Part shown: positions 1 to 8,944 of the stretch, piece by piece | How positions within the stretch are numbered: position 1 is the first letter of the stretch | Layout of the letters: each line of letters begins with the position of its first letter | Assembly (NCBI GenBank): GCA_903882805.1 | Contig: CAIRYK010000032.1 | Coordinates: 1-64,000 of the forward strand | Length of the DNA: 64,000 nucleotides | From: an uncultured Bacteroidota bacterium | GTDB lineage: Bacteria; Bacteroidota; Bacteroidia; Chitinophagales; Chitinophagaceae | Direction: 5' to 3' | Position numbers and translations under genes: made by a program | Notes under the pieces: generated by a model | The model's database searches: none | Seen by the model: the letters and a program-made list of their open reading frames with translations, nothing else | Told to the model about the DNA's origin: nothing

Positions 1-1
1 T

Positions 2-1582
2 AACATCATGCCTGCTGCCATTACTGGCAACACAAATATCTGCCTTGGGGCAACATCTGCCTTGCGCAACACCGTTAGCGGCGGCTCATGGAGCAGTTCG
101 GCTCCGGCCATTGCTCCGGTAGGGTTGTCGGGTATTGTTACGGGCGCTGCCCTGGGTACGGCAACTATCACTTATGCTATGGGCGCGGGTTGTCTGGTTA
201 CTACTTCGGTTAAAGTGTTGCCACTGCCCAATGTGTACACTGTAGGCGGCGGCGGCAGCTTCTGCGCCAGCGGTGCGGGCGTTCACATCACCCTCTCGGG
301 TTCTGAAGTGGGCGTCAACTATTTGTTGTACATCGGCAGCACGCCAACCGGCACATTTGCAGGCACAGGCTCGGCGCTCGATTTTGGGCTGCAGACAGTG
401 GGCGGCTTGTACCGTGTGGTGGCTATTAGTTCTATCACCGGCTGCAGCAGCAACATGGCGGGCACGGCTACGGTAGTGGTTAACCCTACATTGATACCCT
501 CTGTCAACATTACTTCCGGCCCGAGCGACACTATTTGTGCAGGCGCTTCTACTACATTTACGGCTGCGCCTACAAATGGCGGCACGGCCCCCACATACGT
601 ATGGACGGTGAACGGTGTAACCGTTGGCGCAGGCGCAACCTATACCTTCATACCCGCCGACGGCGATGTGATAAAAACGATACTGACCAGCAATGCGCTA
701 TGCGCGCTGCCCGATACGGCCAGCTATAGCAAGCGCATAACCGTAAGCGCCAACCAGACGCCTGTTGTGAATATAGTATCTGCCCCCGGCGATACAGTGT
801 GCAAGGGTATGGCCATAACGCTTACGGCAAATGCTGTATACGGCGGCTCATCTCCGGCCATTGTGTGGCGCAAATTCGGACTGAACGTGAGCGCAGGACC
901 AACCTATGCCTACATACCCAACGATGGCGATGTAGTAACCTGCTTCATCACTAGCAATTACCCCTGCCTGCTCACCGATACGGCCACCAGTCCCGGCTTG
1001 CAAATTAGCGTAGATACACCGCTGCTGCCGCACGTACTTATTACTGCCAGCCCGAGTACGCATGTGGGCACAGGTAAGACAGTAACCCTTACTGCCAATG
1101 TAGAAGACGCAGGCCTGCACCCCACTTATCAGTGGTTGAAGAACGGCGTACCAATACCCGGCGCAACCAACTCGATATACAGCAGCAACACATTTGCTAC
1201 AGGCTATCAAGACTCGGTAACCTGTGTAGTAACGAGCAGCGGCGTATGCCCGGTTTCATCTTTTGGCTGGGTGTATATACTGGTGAGCGATGTTAGCGTA
1301 GGCGGCGTAGGCGCAACCGGCGGCAATCTGCAAATATTACCCAACCCCAACAACGGAAATTTTATACTGAAAGGAACCACAGGTGACAATGCCACCGAAG
1401 AACTGCAACTGGACATTACCAATATGCTGGGGCAGACCGTGCATCGCCAAACGCTACAAGCTAAAGCCGGTAAGGTAAACGAACAGATAACCATAACCGG
1501 GCAACTGGCTAATGGTATGTATCTGTTGAGTTTACATTCGGCAAGCGGCGTTAAGGTGTTCCACATGGTTGTGGAGCGATAG
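2..1582 (+). CDS. T9SS-sorted surface protein with Ig-like repeats (C-terminal part; 5' end outside window)
   Basis: The reading frame is open to the first base of the window with no stop, so the gene begins upstream. The first 75 or so visible residues form one Ig-like repeat of the GxWSSxxPxIAxV...GTATITY type. It closely resembles the repeats of the metalloprotease at 18451-23736. Several further Ig-like modules follow (signature YxWxxNGxxV, then YTYIPxDGDVV). The last 85 or so residues are a type IX secretion sorting domain: ILPNPNNGNF, then MLGQTV, then LANGMYLLSL and a basic end. The product is therefore expected to cross the outer membrane by T9SS and be attached or released. Whether the missing N-terminus carries an enzyme is not visible. 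A hairpin terminator follows at 1606. Confidence 0.85.
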   Translation, partial: NIMPAAITGNTNICLGATSALRNTVSGGSWSSSAPAIAPVGLSGIVTGAALGTATITYAMGAGCLVTTSVKVLPLPNVYTVGGGGSFCASGAGVHITLSGSEVGVNYLLYIGSTPTGTFAGTGSALDFGLQTVGGLYRVVAISSITGCSSNMAGTATVVVNPTLIPSVNITSGPSDTICAGASTTFTAAPTNGGTAPTYVWTVNGVTVGAGATYTFIPADGDVIKTILTSNALCALPDTASYSKRITVSANQTPVVNIVSAPGDTVCKGMAITLTANAVYGGSSPAIVWRKFGLNVSAGPTYAYIPNDGDVVTCFITSNYPCLLTDTATSPGLQISVDTPLLPHVLITASPSTHVGTGKTVTLTANVEDAGLHPTYQWLKNGVPIPGATNSIYSSNTFATGYQDSVTCVVTSSGVCPVSSFGWVYILVSDVSVGGVGATGGNLQILPNPNNGNFILKGTTGDNATEELQLDITNMLGQTVHRQTLQAKAGKVNEQITITGQLANGMYLLSLHSASGVKVFHMVVER

Positions 1583-1605
1583 TAGATTGTCTTTTTTACT
1601 ATAGC

Positions 1606-1643
1606 GATACGGCCAGCCTCATCGGGTTGGCCGTGTCATTTTT
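1606..1643 (+). terminator. Intrinsic terminator after the Ig-repeat gene
   Basis: A 10-bp stem (1606-1615 with 1628-1637, one G-T pair) is followed by five T residues, 24 bases after the stop codon of the upstream gene. The rest of the gap up to 1803 shows nothing else I recognise. Confidence 0.7.
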
Positions 1644-1803
1644 AGCAAACACATTTTGTATGGCGAGCGCCAGGATTGATAGCAGCGTTTTGTAAGTGAT
1701 TGATGGGTAGGGTAGCGCACATTAGCCGTTCGGCTTTACGGTACTTTGCTTAGTTCATGGTTAAAATTAGCGTTGCCGGGCCAAATGTGAATTGGCAAGC
1801 GTT

Positions 1804-3480
1804 TTATCTGTCGTTGCGCTTGAAGAATGCAAAACCATTACTCCCACCTATCTGCGTTAGGTTGGGCATGCTGCGTAGCTTGTCGGCATCCATTATTTTA
1901 CAAATAAAGAAAACCGGTTTATCTGTCTTACCATTCATAAGCCAGTCGCTATTGGCCTCCGGTTGCACTTCCTTGCCTTTATCGTCGTGGCGAATGCGTA
2001 TGTAGTTAGAATTGGTAGCGGCTGTTTTTTTGGTGTAAAACAAGTTGGCGTAGCTTTTGAAGCCAACAGGCTGCACATAAACATTTTTGCCTTCGAATGT
2101 TTTATAAAACTCAATCGCCGATCGCTGCGAATAGGCCTCAATTTTTGGGGTAAAGTGCAATACTGTAGCTTGAATAATAACTATTTGCGCAGCCGCCAGC
2201 AAAGTTATACCGCTCCTGAAGTTGCGCTTCATGATCAGTACCGATACCCATATGGCCGCCATATACAGTATGCCCCACAAACATTCAGCATAGCTCCACG
2301 ATACATTGGCTTCAAGGTTGGCCACCACAAATTTATCTTCTATAAGCGGTATTAGCTTTTGCTTGTATATGCCTACCAGCGGCAGAGCCGTTATTAGTAT
2401 GGCCATGAGCGCCCCTAACGTAAGCAGCAGTGTTTTTATCCATTTTTTTAGTTGGCCTGGCTCTTCACTAAGGCGGTACAGTTGCAGCGCCGCCAGATAG
2501 GTGAGCGGGAAGTAGCAGAGCGATGAATAGTGAACGATTTTTGTTTTAACGATAGAGAACAGTATTAATACTACCCAAAACAATATCCACATCCATTTCG
2601 TAAAGTCGGTAGCTGTTGCTTTGTCGCTGATGCGCTTTCGGGTAAACTGAAACAGAAATGCCGAGGCAGGAAAGCAGCCCAATAATAGCACTATGAAATG
2701 ATACACAAACGGGCCGCCATGGTCGGCATCTTCTGTACTGAATAGCCGCACCTGATAACGCATAAACTCGCTGATAAACCATTGACCATAGGCCAACCCG
2801 CGCGCAGCTACCATAGCGCCCAGCCACAAGGCCACTGGCAGCAGGGCCCATGTGGCTATGGCCAGCAACCGGCGTAAGGTATAGCCATTCAGCCCGCGAT
2901 TTACGATGACGTACACACCCATAGACAGGAGCGTAACCAGTATGGCCACCGGACCCTTGGTGAGTACAGCCAGTCCCAGCAGAATGCCGGTAAGGAAGGT
3001 GTGCAGCCCCTTGCGCGGCGAGAACTGCAGCAGGTGCATCTGGAAGAAAGTCAGAAATATAAACAGGTTGAAGGTAGGGTCTATGATGCCGGTCTTAAAG
3101 TAAAAATGCGGCAACCACGAAGCGGCATAAATGGCTGCCCACCACATACCCATTTTCTCGCTCACTACGCGCTTGCCCACATAGTACACAGTAAGCAGTG
3201 TAACCACCCCCACCAGCGCATTGGGGAAACGGGCTGCAAACTCGCCTACGCCAAACAACTTCATAGCGCAAACCTGCATCCAGATAAACAGCGGCGGCTT
3301 TTCCCAAAAGGGCATAAAGTCTATTTGCACCCGCAGATAGTCTTTAGATACAATCATTTCGCGGGCGCACTCTGCAAAGTTTATTTCGTCCCAGTCGAAC
3401 AGATGCACTTGCCCGAGAAAGGGAAAGAACAACAGGCAACCAATAAACGCAATGATGGTATATCGCAAATAATTCGGCAT
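1804..3480 (-). CDS. ArnT/PMT-like (GT39-type) membrane glycosyltransferase
   Basis: This is a 558-residue polytopic membrane protein. The N-terminal membrane segment is followed by the acidic pair FDWDEINFAECAREM (residues 28-42) and then WEKPPLFIWM. This is the layout of dolichyl-phosphate-mannose mannosyltransferase / ArnT-like enzymes, which move a sugar from a polyprenyl phosphate donor to a lipid or protein at the outer face of the inner membrane. About a dozen hydrophobic helices follow, then a roughly 110-residue soluble C-terminus. It starts 5 bases after the PAP2 phosphatase gene and is the third gene of an lptF-like operon, so a lipid A or other envelope substrate is plausible. The donor and acceptor cannot be told from sequence. 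Confidence 0.85.
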   Translation of the reverse strand: MPNYLRYTIIAFIGCLLFFPFLGQVHLFDWDEINFAECAREMIVSKDYLRVQIDFMPFWEKPPLFIWMQVCAMKLFGVGEFAARFPNALVGVVTLLTVYYVGKRVVSEKMGMWWAAIYAASWLPHFYFKTGIIDPTFNLFIFLTFFQMHLLQFSPRKGLHTFLTGILLGLAVLTKGPVAILVTLLSMGVYVIVNRGLNGYTLRRLLAIATWALLPVALWLGAMVAARGLAYGQWFISEFMRYQVRLFSTEDADHGGPFVYHFIVLLLGCFPASAFLFQFTRKRISDKATATDFTKWMWILFWVVLILFSIVKTKIVHYSSLCYFPLTYLAALQLYRLSEEPGQLKKWIKTLLLTLGALMAILITALPLVGIYKQKLIPLIEDKFVVANLEANVSWSYAECLWGILYMAAIWVSVLIMKRNFRSGITLLAAAQIVIIQATVLHFTPKIEAYSQRSAIEFYKTFEGKNVYVQPVGFKSYANLFYTKKTAATNSNYIRIRHDDKGKEVQPEANSDWLMNGKTDKPVFFICKIMDADKLRSMPNLTQIGGSNGFAFFKRNDR

Positions 3481-3485
3481 AATGC

Positions 3486-4136
3486 TCAGGTGAGTTTACC
3501 CTTAAATAAATGGCCTTTGTAATAGTTCATTAAGGCAAACATGGCCAGAGTGGTTGTTGCGCCAATGATGCTGCCCGAATAGGTATCGGCAAAAAAATGG
3601 GCTGCGAGGTACATACGCGAATAGCAAACCAATAGCGCCAGTGAAAAAAACACCAATCCTATGGCCCGGTAGCGCGCTGGTAGTATTAATGACAGAAAGC
3701 AGAAAAAGCTAAAAGCGCCTGCGCTGTGACCCGATGGGAAACTACGCTCATATAGGGTAGGCCAGTCGGGGGAGTGGTGTATCCAGTCGGCCATATTGTA
3801 AAATTTTAGCGGGCGCGGCTCGTTGAAATACGATTTGAGCGCCTGCTGCACCAGTAGCGGCGCAATATTGCACAATGCCGCTGTTGAGAAATACAGCATG
3901 TTGCGGAAGCGCGGCAACGCCATAAGGCCAAGCAGCACAGGAACAATTACCTCTGCCTGACCCATAAACGTGCTATAATACATAAAGGTATCTAGCACAG
4001 GGGTGTGGCGGGCATTTACATTGGCAAACAGCTCGGTGCGCGATTGCGTAGCCAGCGCAATACTGCCGCCCACCACCCAAAACACGAGCGGGAAAACGAA
4101 GTAAGGATTGTATATAAAATATTTGCGCTTAAGCAA
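3486..4136 (-). CDS. PAP2 superfamily phosphatase (membrane)
   Basis: This 216-residue membrane protein carries the three PAP2 phosphatase motifs: KSYFNEPRP (KxxxxxxRP), SFPSGHSAG (PSGH) and SRMYLAAHFFAD (SRxxxxxHxxxD). The two catalytic histidines and the supporting Asp are present. Such enzymes remove phosphate from undecaprenyl diphosphate, phosphatidate or lipid A (LpxE/LpxF class). The first codon is a TTG that overlaps the last 8 bases of the LptF-like gene. No ATG is available upstream of the first motif, so coupled translation from TTG is the best reading. It lies between a lipopolysaccharide-export-type permease and an ArnT-like transferase, which suggests an envelope lipid substrate (inference). 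Confidence 0.87.
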   Translation of the reverse strand: MLKRKYFIYNPYFVFPLVFWVVGGSIALATQSRTELFANVNARHTPVLDTFMYYSTFMGQAEVIVPVLLGLMALPRFRNMLYFSTAALCNIAPLLVQQALKSYFNEPRPLKFYNMADWIHHSPDWPTLYERSFPSGHSAGAFSFFCFLSLILPARYRAIGLVFFSLALLVCYSRMYLAAHFFADTYSGSIIGATTTLAMFALMNYYKGHLFKGKLT

Positions 4137-5598
4137 TAGTATCTTTTTTAGCTGCCCATAGTGTTTTTAAATGGCGCCACAGCCTTACATAGGCTTCTTT
4201 GGCAAATATCTGCGAATCGTTGCGCGAGGCATTGATCAGCCAGAAGGCTAAAGGTAATAATATAAGCGTTGCCATCCACATACCCAGCCAGGGCGCCACC
4301 GATGCTGCCTTGGCCAGTTTTTCGCCCGTAATATTCAGGATATGGAATATCATAAAGAACACTACCGCTATAACCAGCGGCATACCCAGCCCGCCCTTGC
4401 GGATGATAGCCCCGAGCGGCGCGCCAATAAGGAATAGCAATATGCAGGCAAACGACAACGAAAACTTGCGCTGCAGCTCTATATCGTACTTCAGGTAGTT
4501 TTCTGTTTGTAGTTTTTTATCCAGCGCGCTCACGTCCATCAGCGATTTGAAGTTGCGTATGTTGCCAATGGCGGTTTGCAAGGCCGATGTGCGCGCTGAG
4601 TCGGGTATGCGCTCCAGAAACGAAGAGTCGTATTTTCTAAGTGTGTTTTTTGCCTTTTTTACATTTGCCGTCAGTTTGTCTCCTTCCTTGGTAGCATTGC
4701 CCAGCGTTATGTAGGGCTGCATATGCCCGCCAATGGTATAATATATTCGCCCCCGCATCCGCTTGATGCTGTCTATGTTTTGCGACAGTTGCGACACATT
4801 CATCATTTGGTAGGCATTCTTAAACATGTCTTCGTTGGTGCGCTTAAACATCAATCCCGACAAGTCGAAAACTTTATTCCATTTGGCAAAATGCACGCGG
4901 GTTTGGGTGTAGTCGTGGGTGCCGCGTTCGAAGCCTTCTTCATAGCGCCAGCCATCAGTGAGCTTAAACACCAGCGACTGCTTATCGGGCGACGCCTGCA
5001 TCTGTCCTTCTTTGGCCAGTATCACCTTGTTGTTGCCGCTCATGTCGGTATGGTCGTAGATGATAATGTCGCGGATGGTGTTGCCGTCTTCGTCTTTGCT
5101 GCCTACGTGTATAGAGTAGCCGGTAATGTCGTTGTTAAACTGGTCGGGGCGAATATTGAGGGTGGGCTTTGAGTTGCGCACATCATACAGCAGCGATAGC
5201 GCTTTCAGGTTCGCTACGGGTATCACATTGTTGTTGAACAGAAAAGCAAGGCCCGACAAAAAAACGATGAAGTAAAACAGTGGCCGCATAAAGCGTAGCA
5301 ACGATATGCCCGACGACTTGATGGCTACCAGTTCAAAGTTTTCGCCCATGTTGCCAAAGGTCATTATAGACGATAGCAGCACGCTGAGCGGCAGCGCCAG
5401 CGGCACCAGCGTAGCGCTCATATACACCAGCAGTTGTACCAGCATCCATATACTGAGGCCCTTGCCTATCATCTCATCCATATACAGCCAGAAAAACTGC
5501 ATAATGAGCACAAACAACGATACGAAGAACGTGACCACAAACGGGCCAACGAAGCTACGGATAATGAGCCAGTCGAGTTTTTTTATCAGGCGCTGCAT
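4129..5598 (-). CDS. LptF/LptG (YjgP/YjgQ) family permease
   Basis: This 489-residue protein has the LptF/G plan: three N-terminal helices (residues about 15-125), a large periplasmic beta-rich domain (about 140-380) and three C-terminal helices (about 390-465). LptF and LptG are the inner-membrane part of the ABC exporter that extracts lipopolysaccharide and hands it to LptC. Which of the two this is cannot be decided without comparison; Bacteroidota often keep the two genes apart. The ATG start lies 12 bases downstream of a TACCTTTG box. It is the first gene of a three-gene operon with the PAP2 phosphatase and the GT39-type transferase. Confidence 0.88.
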   Translation of the reverse strand: MQRLIKKLDWLIIRSFVGPFVVTFFVSLFVLIMQFFWLYMDEMIGKGLSIWMLVQLLVYMSATLVPLALPLSVLLSSIMTFGNMGENFELVAIKSSGISLLRFMRPLFYFIVFLSGLAFLFNNNVIPVANLKALSLLYDVRNSKPTLNIRPDQFNNDITGYSIHVGSKDEDGNTIRDIIIYDHTDMSGNNKVILAKEGQMQASPDKQSLVFKLTDGWRYEEGFERGTHDYTQTRVHFAKWNKVFDLSGLMFKRTNEDMFKNAYQMMNVSQLSQNIDSIKRMRGRIYYTIGGHMQPYITLGNATKEGDKLTANVKKAKNTLRKYDSSFLERIPDSARTSALQTAIGNIRNFKSLMDVSALDKKLQTENYLKYDIELQRKFSLSFACILLFLIGAPLGAIIRKGGLGMPLVIAVVFFMIFHILNITGEKLAKAASVAPWLGMWMATLILLPLAFWLINASRNDSQIFAKEAYVRLWRHLKTLWAAKKDTIA

Positions 5599-5610
5599 GT
5601 GCTAAGTGCG

Positions 5611-5618
5611 CAAAGGTA
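5611..5618 (-). promoter_or_regulatory. Bacteroidota -7 box (TACCTTTG) for the lptF-like operon
   Basis: The minus strand reads TACCTTTG, an exact match to the Bacteroidota primary-sigma -7 consensus TAnnTTTG, ending 12 bases before the ATG. I do not see a clear TTTG at -33. Confidence 0.5.
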
Positions 5619-5695
5619 GGTATAGATTATTTGTGTAACGAGAACGATGTGGCAGATTTGTGATTTTGTTTTGATAGGTGGGTGTTTAGCGAACT

Positions 5696-5928
5696 CCAAC
5701 CACCCCGGTTCGTGAGGAATAGCTTCGCTAATTCCTCACGAACATCCCCTCCTAAAAACAGGAGGGGTGTGTACTTTGACTTAAATCATTTATTTTCAGC
5801 ACAATACAAAACTAAATTTTCAATAAAAAATACCGAAAACACCATCGAAATACCACCCTTCCTGTTTTAGGAGGGGTGGTATGATATGGGACAGCGAAGC
5901 TGCACCCGGAGCAAACCGGGGTGGTTGG
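5696..5928. repeat. Nested palindromic intergenic element (MITE-like)
   Basis: The outer arms are perfect 15-base inverted repeats (5696-5710 and 5914-5928). Inside lie three hairpins: 5711-5720/5731-5740 (10-bp perfect stem), 5746-5753/5760-5767 (8-bp perfect) and 5852-5863/5869-5880 (12-bp, one mismatch). The second and third share the core CCCCTCCT/AGGAGGGG in different orientations. The interior is AT-rich and carries no gene. Small non-autonomous elements with terminal inverted repeats look like this. The rest of the 5605-6063 gap has no other recognised feature. Confidence 0.6.
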
Positions 5929-6063
5929 CTCGCGAAATTGTAAAAAGGAACTGCAACTTGCGTAAACAGGTAATAAAGTGTAAAAAGTCCCATCCTACTC
6001 AACAAACCAGGCGATTCATGGATTGTTTTTCAATCAATGAATCGCCTGTTGCAATAATTTTCC

Positions 6064-8766
6064 TTACTCCTTCACAATTTTCAATACGGTTTTGTTGCCG
6101 GTGGCGTCTTTTATTTCTATGAGGTATATGCCTTGCGACAGCTGCGCGAGCGAGAGGGTGTTGCGGCCTTCTGTTAGTTCGCCCTGTTTGGCGGCCTTAC
6201 CCAGCAGGTCTACAATGCGGTATTCGCTCCCGTTGGCGGCGTTGTCTACTACCAGTGTATTGTTGGCAGGGTTGGGGAACACAGTCACCTTATTTGCAGT
6301 CCAAGTGGCGGTAGTTAGGGGTAGTGTTTCTATTTCGCTTATTGCGGTATTGGTCATCACCACTTCGTTGTCGTCGAAGTATATGCCGGCGCGGTTGGGT
6401 ATCAGCGTACCGGGCGCCAGCGTGGTTTTCGCTTTTATCTTGTACACATACATGCCGGTGCATTGGTTGTGGTAGCTGCTGTCGAGCAGTTTAATATTGG
6501 CAAAGTCGAATTTCAACACCCAATTGCTTCCGTTCCAGAATTTAGACATCACTACAGGGTGTGTGCTTGCCACCATTTGCAGTGTGTGTATGTCTAAGCT
6601 GTTGGGCAGGGTATCGAGTACATAAATGTTTTGGGCTGTGTCATTGCCTGTGTTTTCAAATTCAGTAGAATAGGTAAGTAATGTGCCTACGGGTATAACA
6701 CCGCCCGGGCTTACCTCTATGTGGTTGGGATCGAACGAGCTTTTTACAGTATCGTTGCGGTCGCAGTTATTATCGTAAGGGTTTACATCGTCCACTGTAG
6801 GGAGTGAAACGCAATTACTTTGCACAGTGTCGCCGGGTGGTAACCACACTCCGGACCTGGATAGTGTATAATTTATTTGTTTTGAACTTATGTCTACCGA
6901 TGAAAGTCTGCCAAGGTTCCATGTTATCGTATTCCCGGCTACAGATGATGGTAATGGCCTCGACGATTGGTAGTGATATTTGGGGCTGTGGGTAACAGAT
7001 ACTGTTGTAGACTGTGGTAGGGGATACCTATTGGCTATTATTAATTCACCCTGTTGCATATGCGAGCCGCTTCTTACTGTAGAGTGCATGGTTAAGTCGA
7101 ACCCTGAAGTACCTGATGGCTGGAAGCCTAAATAATTAGTGTGATTGGGCACAGGCAACAATGTAGAACGAATGACGCCGGTAGTGGGGCAATAAGCGGA
7201 TATACCGGGTACGGAAGCTAATATTCTGAATGTATATTCACTGCCTGGGTTGCCTTTTACTCTGAAGTCGGTACCAGATGTTACAGTCATAGTGTCTATT
7301 GGTATTCCGTTAGAGTCTATTTCTAAAGTAGTGGGCAGGGACGACACCCATTCCATTCCTTCATCAAAGGTACAGTTTGAATTTTCATCGAAATACAAAC
7401 GAATCGGTATTATGTCGCAATTTTTGTTCTTGTAACTGTAGGCAATAGAGTCTATGGCTACCGCGCCAGAGTATAGCACATGTTTTACGGTGTATACCCC
7501 CGGGTAAAAATACTCGTGGTTAAGGTTGGCATAGCCGTTGTAGGCCGAAAAAGTATCGATAACCGGCGCGCCATCGCCATACCACGATTTTACGCTAAGC
7601 GCAGGTGAATAAGTAACCGGGTGAATGGATATTCGGGGGCCATAGCACATAGAGTCGAGACATACGCTAAAACTATCGCGTATGTAGGTGGCCGTTGCAC
7701 CGTTGCCGGCTATTTTGTGGATCGATTTGCCGGTGTGGGTAGAAAAATACAGGTCGCCGTATTTATTTGCAGCTACGCCCCATATTCTCGAATACGTAGG
7801 GTAGGTGGGCCCTACGCCATCGCTCATAAAAAACTTGCCGCCGCCTACATAGGTATTTATATTACCAATCCAGTTAATTTTACGTACTCGGCCGTTTTGA
7901 TAGTCGGCTATGCACAGGTTTCTCTCCTTGTCAAAGCACACAGTTGACGGGGTATTCAGTTTCGCCAGTGTAGCAAGGCCGCTATCGCCTGCAAATCCAG
8001 CTACACCCGTTCCGGCTATGGTAGTTATAATACCATCGGTCGATACCTTACGTACCCGGTGGTTGTATTTATCGGCTATATAAAGATTGCCGCTAGAGTC
8101 GGTGCAAATACCGTCGGGGTTTTGCAATTTTGCGTTGGTTGCAGGGCCTCCGTCGCCGCCATAACCTTCTACGCTACCTGCATAGGTGGTTATTATGCCG
8201 GCAACATCTATTTTTCGAATCCTGTGGTTGAGCTCATCGGCAATGAAAATATTTCCGGCAACATCTATGCATAAGCCATGCGGAAAATGAAAAGTAGCCG
8301 CCGATGCCGGGCCGCCGTCGCCGCTTAGCGCCCATGCTGTGCTTCCGGCAATGGTGGTAATAATGCCAGTGTTGGGGTTTATTTTTCTGATTCTGTTGCT
8401 TTCGGCAAAGTATATATTGCCGTATCTGTCGCTTGCCATCGGGCCGCCGGCATTCAGATAAAGTTGTGCGCTTGTAGCGCTGATGCCATCTGCAAAGGAA
8501 GTGCCGCCGCCGGCAAAAACGGATACCATTCCACCTCGATCTATCTTTAGTATTCTGGCATAGTCATAATCTGTAACATACACATTTCCATCATTATCAG
8601 GAAATATTTCTGCAGACACACCCATGCCGCCTGTCCGGGCAGGGCGCGGCGAGCCATAGTCAACGGATCCGCCGCCCAAAACTTTAAACAAATAGCCCGG
8701 TTGTGCAAAACCAAGCGCTGGCAGGAAAACGAAGAGCAGGAGCAGCTTTTTCATAAGTAATGTCAT
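6064..8766 (-). CDS. NHL-repeat surface protein with T9SS sorting domain
   Basis: This 900-residue protein starts with a signal peptide (KKLLLLFVFLPALGFAQ). Five or six NHL repeats follow (residues about 45-350; units like GNIYIADxxNxRIRKI and ITTxAGxGxAGFxGDGGPAT), which form a beta-propeller. Next come a PKD-like stretch (about 370-450) and a DUF11-like 'conserved repeat' region near residues 690-790 (ASFDPNHxxVSPG, then YSTEFENTGNDTA). The end is a T9SS sorting domain (VFPNPANNTLVVD, then LSQGIYLIEI). NHL propellers bind proteins or glycans; no catalytic motif is visible. An alternative ATG exists at 8754 (four codons in). A frameshifted relative lies at 16719-18081. Confidence 0.85.
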   Translation of the reverse strand: MTLLMKKLLLLFVFLPALGFAQPGYLFKVLGGGSVDYGSPRPARTGGMGVSAEIFPDNDGNVYVTDYDYARILKIDRGGMVSVFAGGGTSFADGISATSAQLYLNAGGPMASDRYGNIYFAESNRIRKINPNTGIITTIAGSTAWALSGDGGPASAATFHFPHGLCIDVAGNIFIADELNHRIRKIDVAGIITTYAGSVEGYGGDGGPATNAKLQNPDGICTDSSGNLYIADKYNHRVRKVSTDGIITTIAGTGVAGFAGDSGLATLAKLNTPSTVCFDKERNLCIADYQNGRVRKINWIGNINTYVGGGKFFMSDGVGPTYPTYSRIWGVAANKYGDLYFSTHTGKSIHKIAGNGATATYIRDSFSVCLDSMCYGPRISIHPVTYSPALSVKSWYGDGAPVIDTFSAYNGYANLNHEYFYPGVYTVKHVLYSGAVAIDSIAYSYKNKNCDIIPIRLYFDENSNCTFDEGMEWVSSLPTTLEIDSNGIPIDTMTVTSGTDFRVKGNPGSEYTFRILASVPGISAYCPTTGVIRSTLLPVPNHTNYLGFQPSGTSGFDLTMHSTVRSGSHMQQGELIIANRYPLPQSTTVSVTHSPKYHYQSSRPLPSSVAGNTITWNLGRLSSVDISSKQINYTLSRSGVWLPPGDTVQSNCVSLPTVDDVNPYDNNCDRNDTVKSSFDPNHIEVSPGGVIPVGTLLTYSTEFENTGNDTAQNIYVLDTLPNSLDIHTLQMVASTHPVVMSKFWNGSNWVLKFDFANIKLLDSSYHNQCTGMYVYKIKAKTTLAPGTLIPNRAGIYFDDNEVVMTNTAISEIETLPLTTATWTANKVTVFPNPANNTLVVDNAANGSEYRIVDLLGKAAKQGELTEGRNTLSLAQLSQGIYLIEIKDATGNKTVLKIVKE

Positions 8767-8931
8767 AGGTATATGTTCAAAGTTATATAAAAAAGCATAA
8801 CGACTATTTGTTTTTTACAGAAATTATATATTTAATTTTATTCATTCCGTTGCGCGCAGTATTTTATCGCGGCGCTGAGGTGGGGCATTGTGTATGCTAC
8901 GGGGCAATAGTTTATTTGGGCCAAATTGCCG

Positions 8932-8939
8932 TAACTTTA
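8932..8939 (+). promoter_or_regulatory. -7-like box (TAACTTTA) just before ppk2
   Basis: TAACTTTA differs from TAnnTTTG only at the last base and ends 5 bases before the ATG at 8945. That would give a leaderless or nearly leaderless message and supports the 8945 start over the in-frame codon at 8888. Confidence 0.35.
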
Positions 8940-8944
8940 GGTAT

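Noticed and set aside
848-1210. 120-codon minus-strand frame in the Ig-repeat gene
   Set aside because: Antisense to intact Ig-like repeats and rich in Tyr/Cys without structure.
8888-8944. N-terminal extension of ppk2 from 8888
   Set aside because: The extra 19 residues do not resemble PPK2 and a -7-like box lies inside them, 5 bases before the ATG at 8945.
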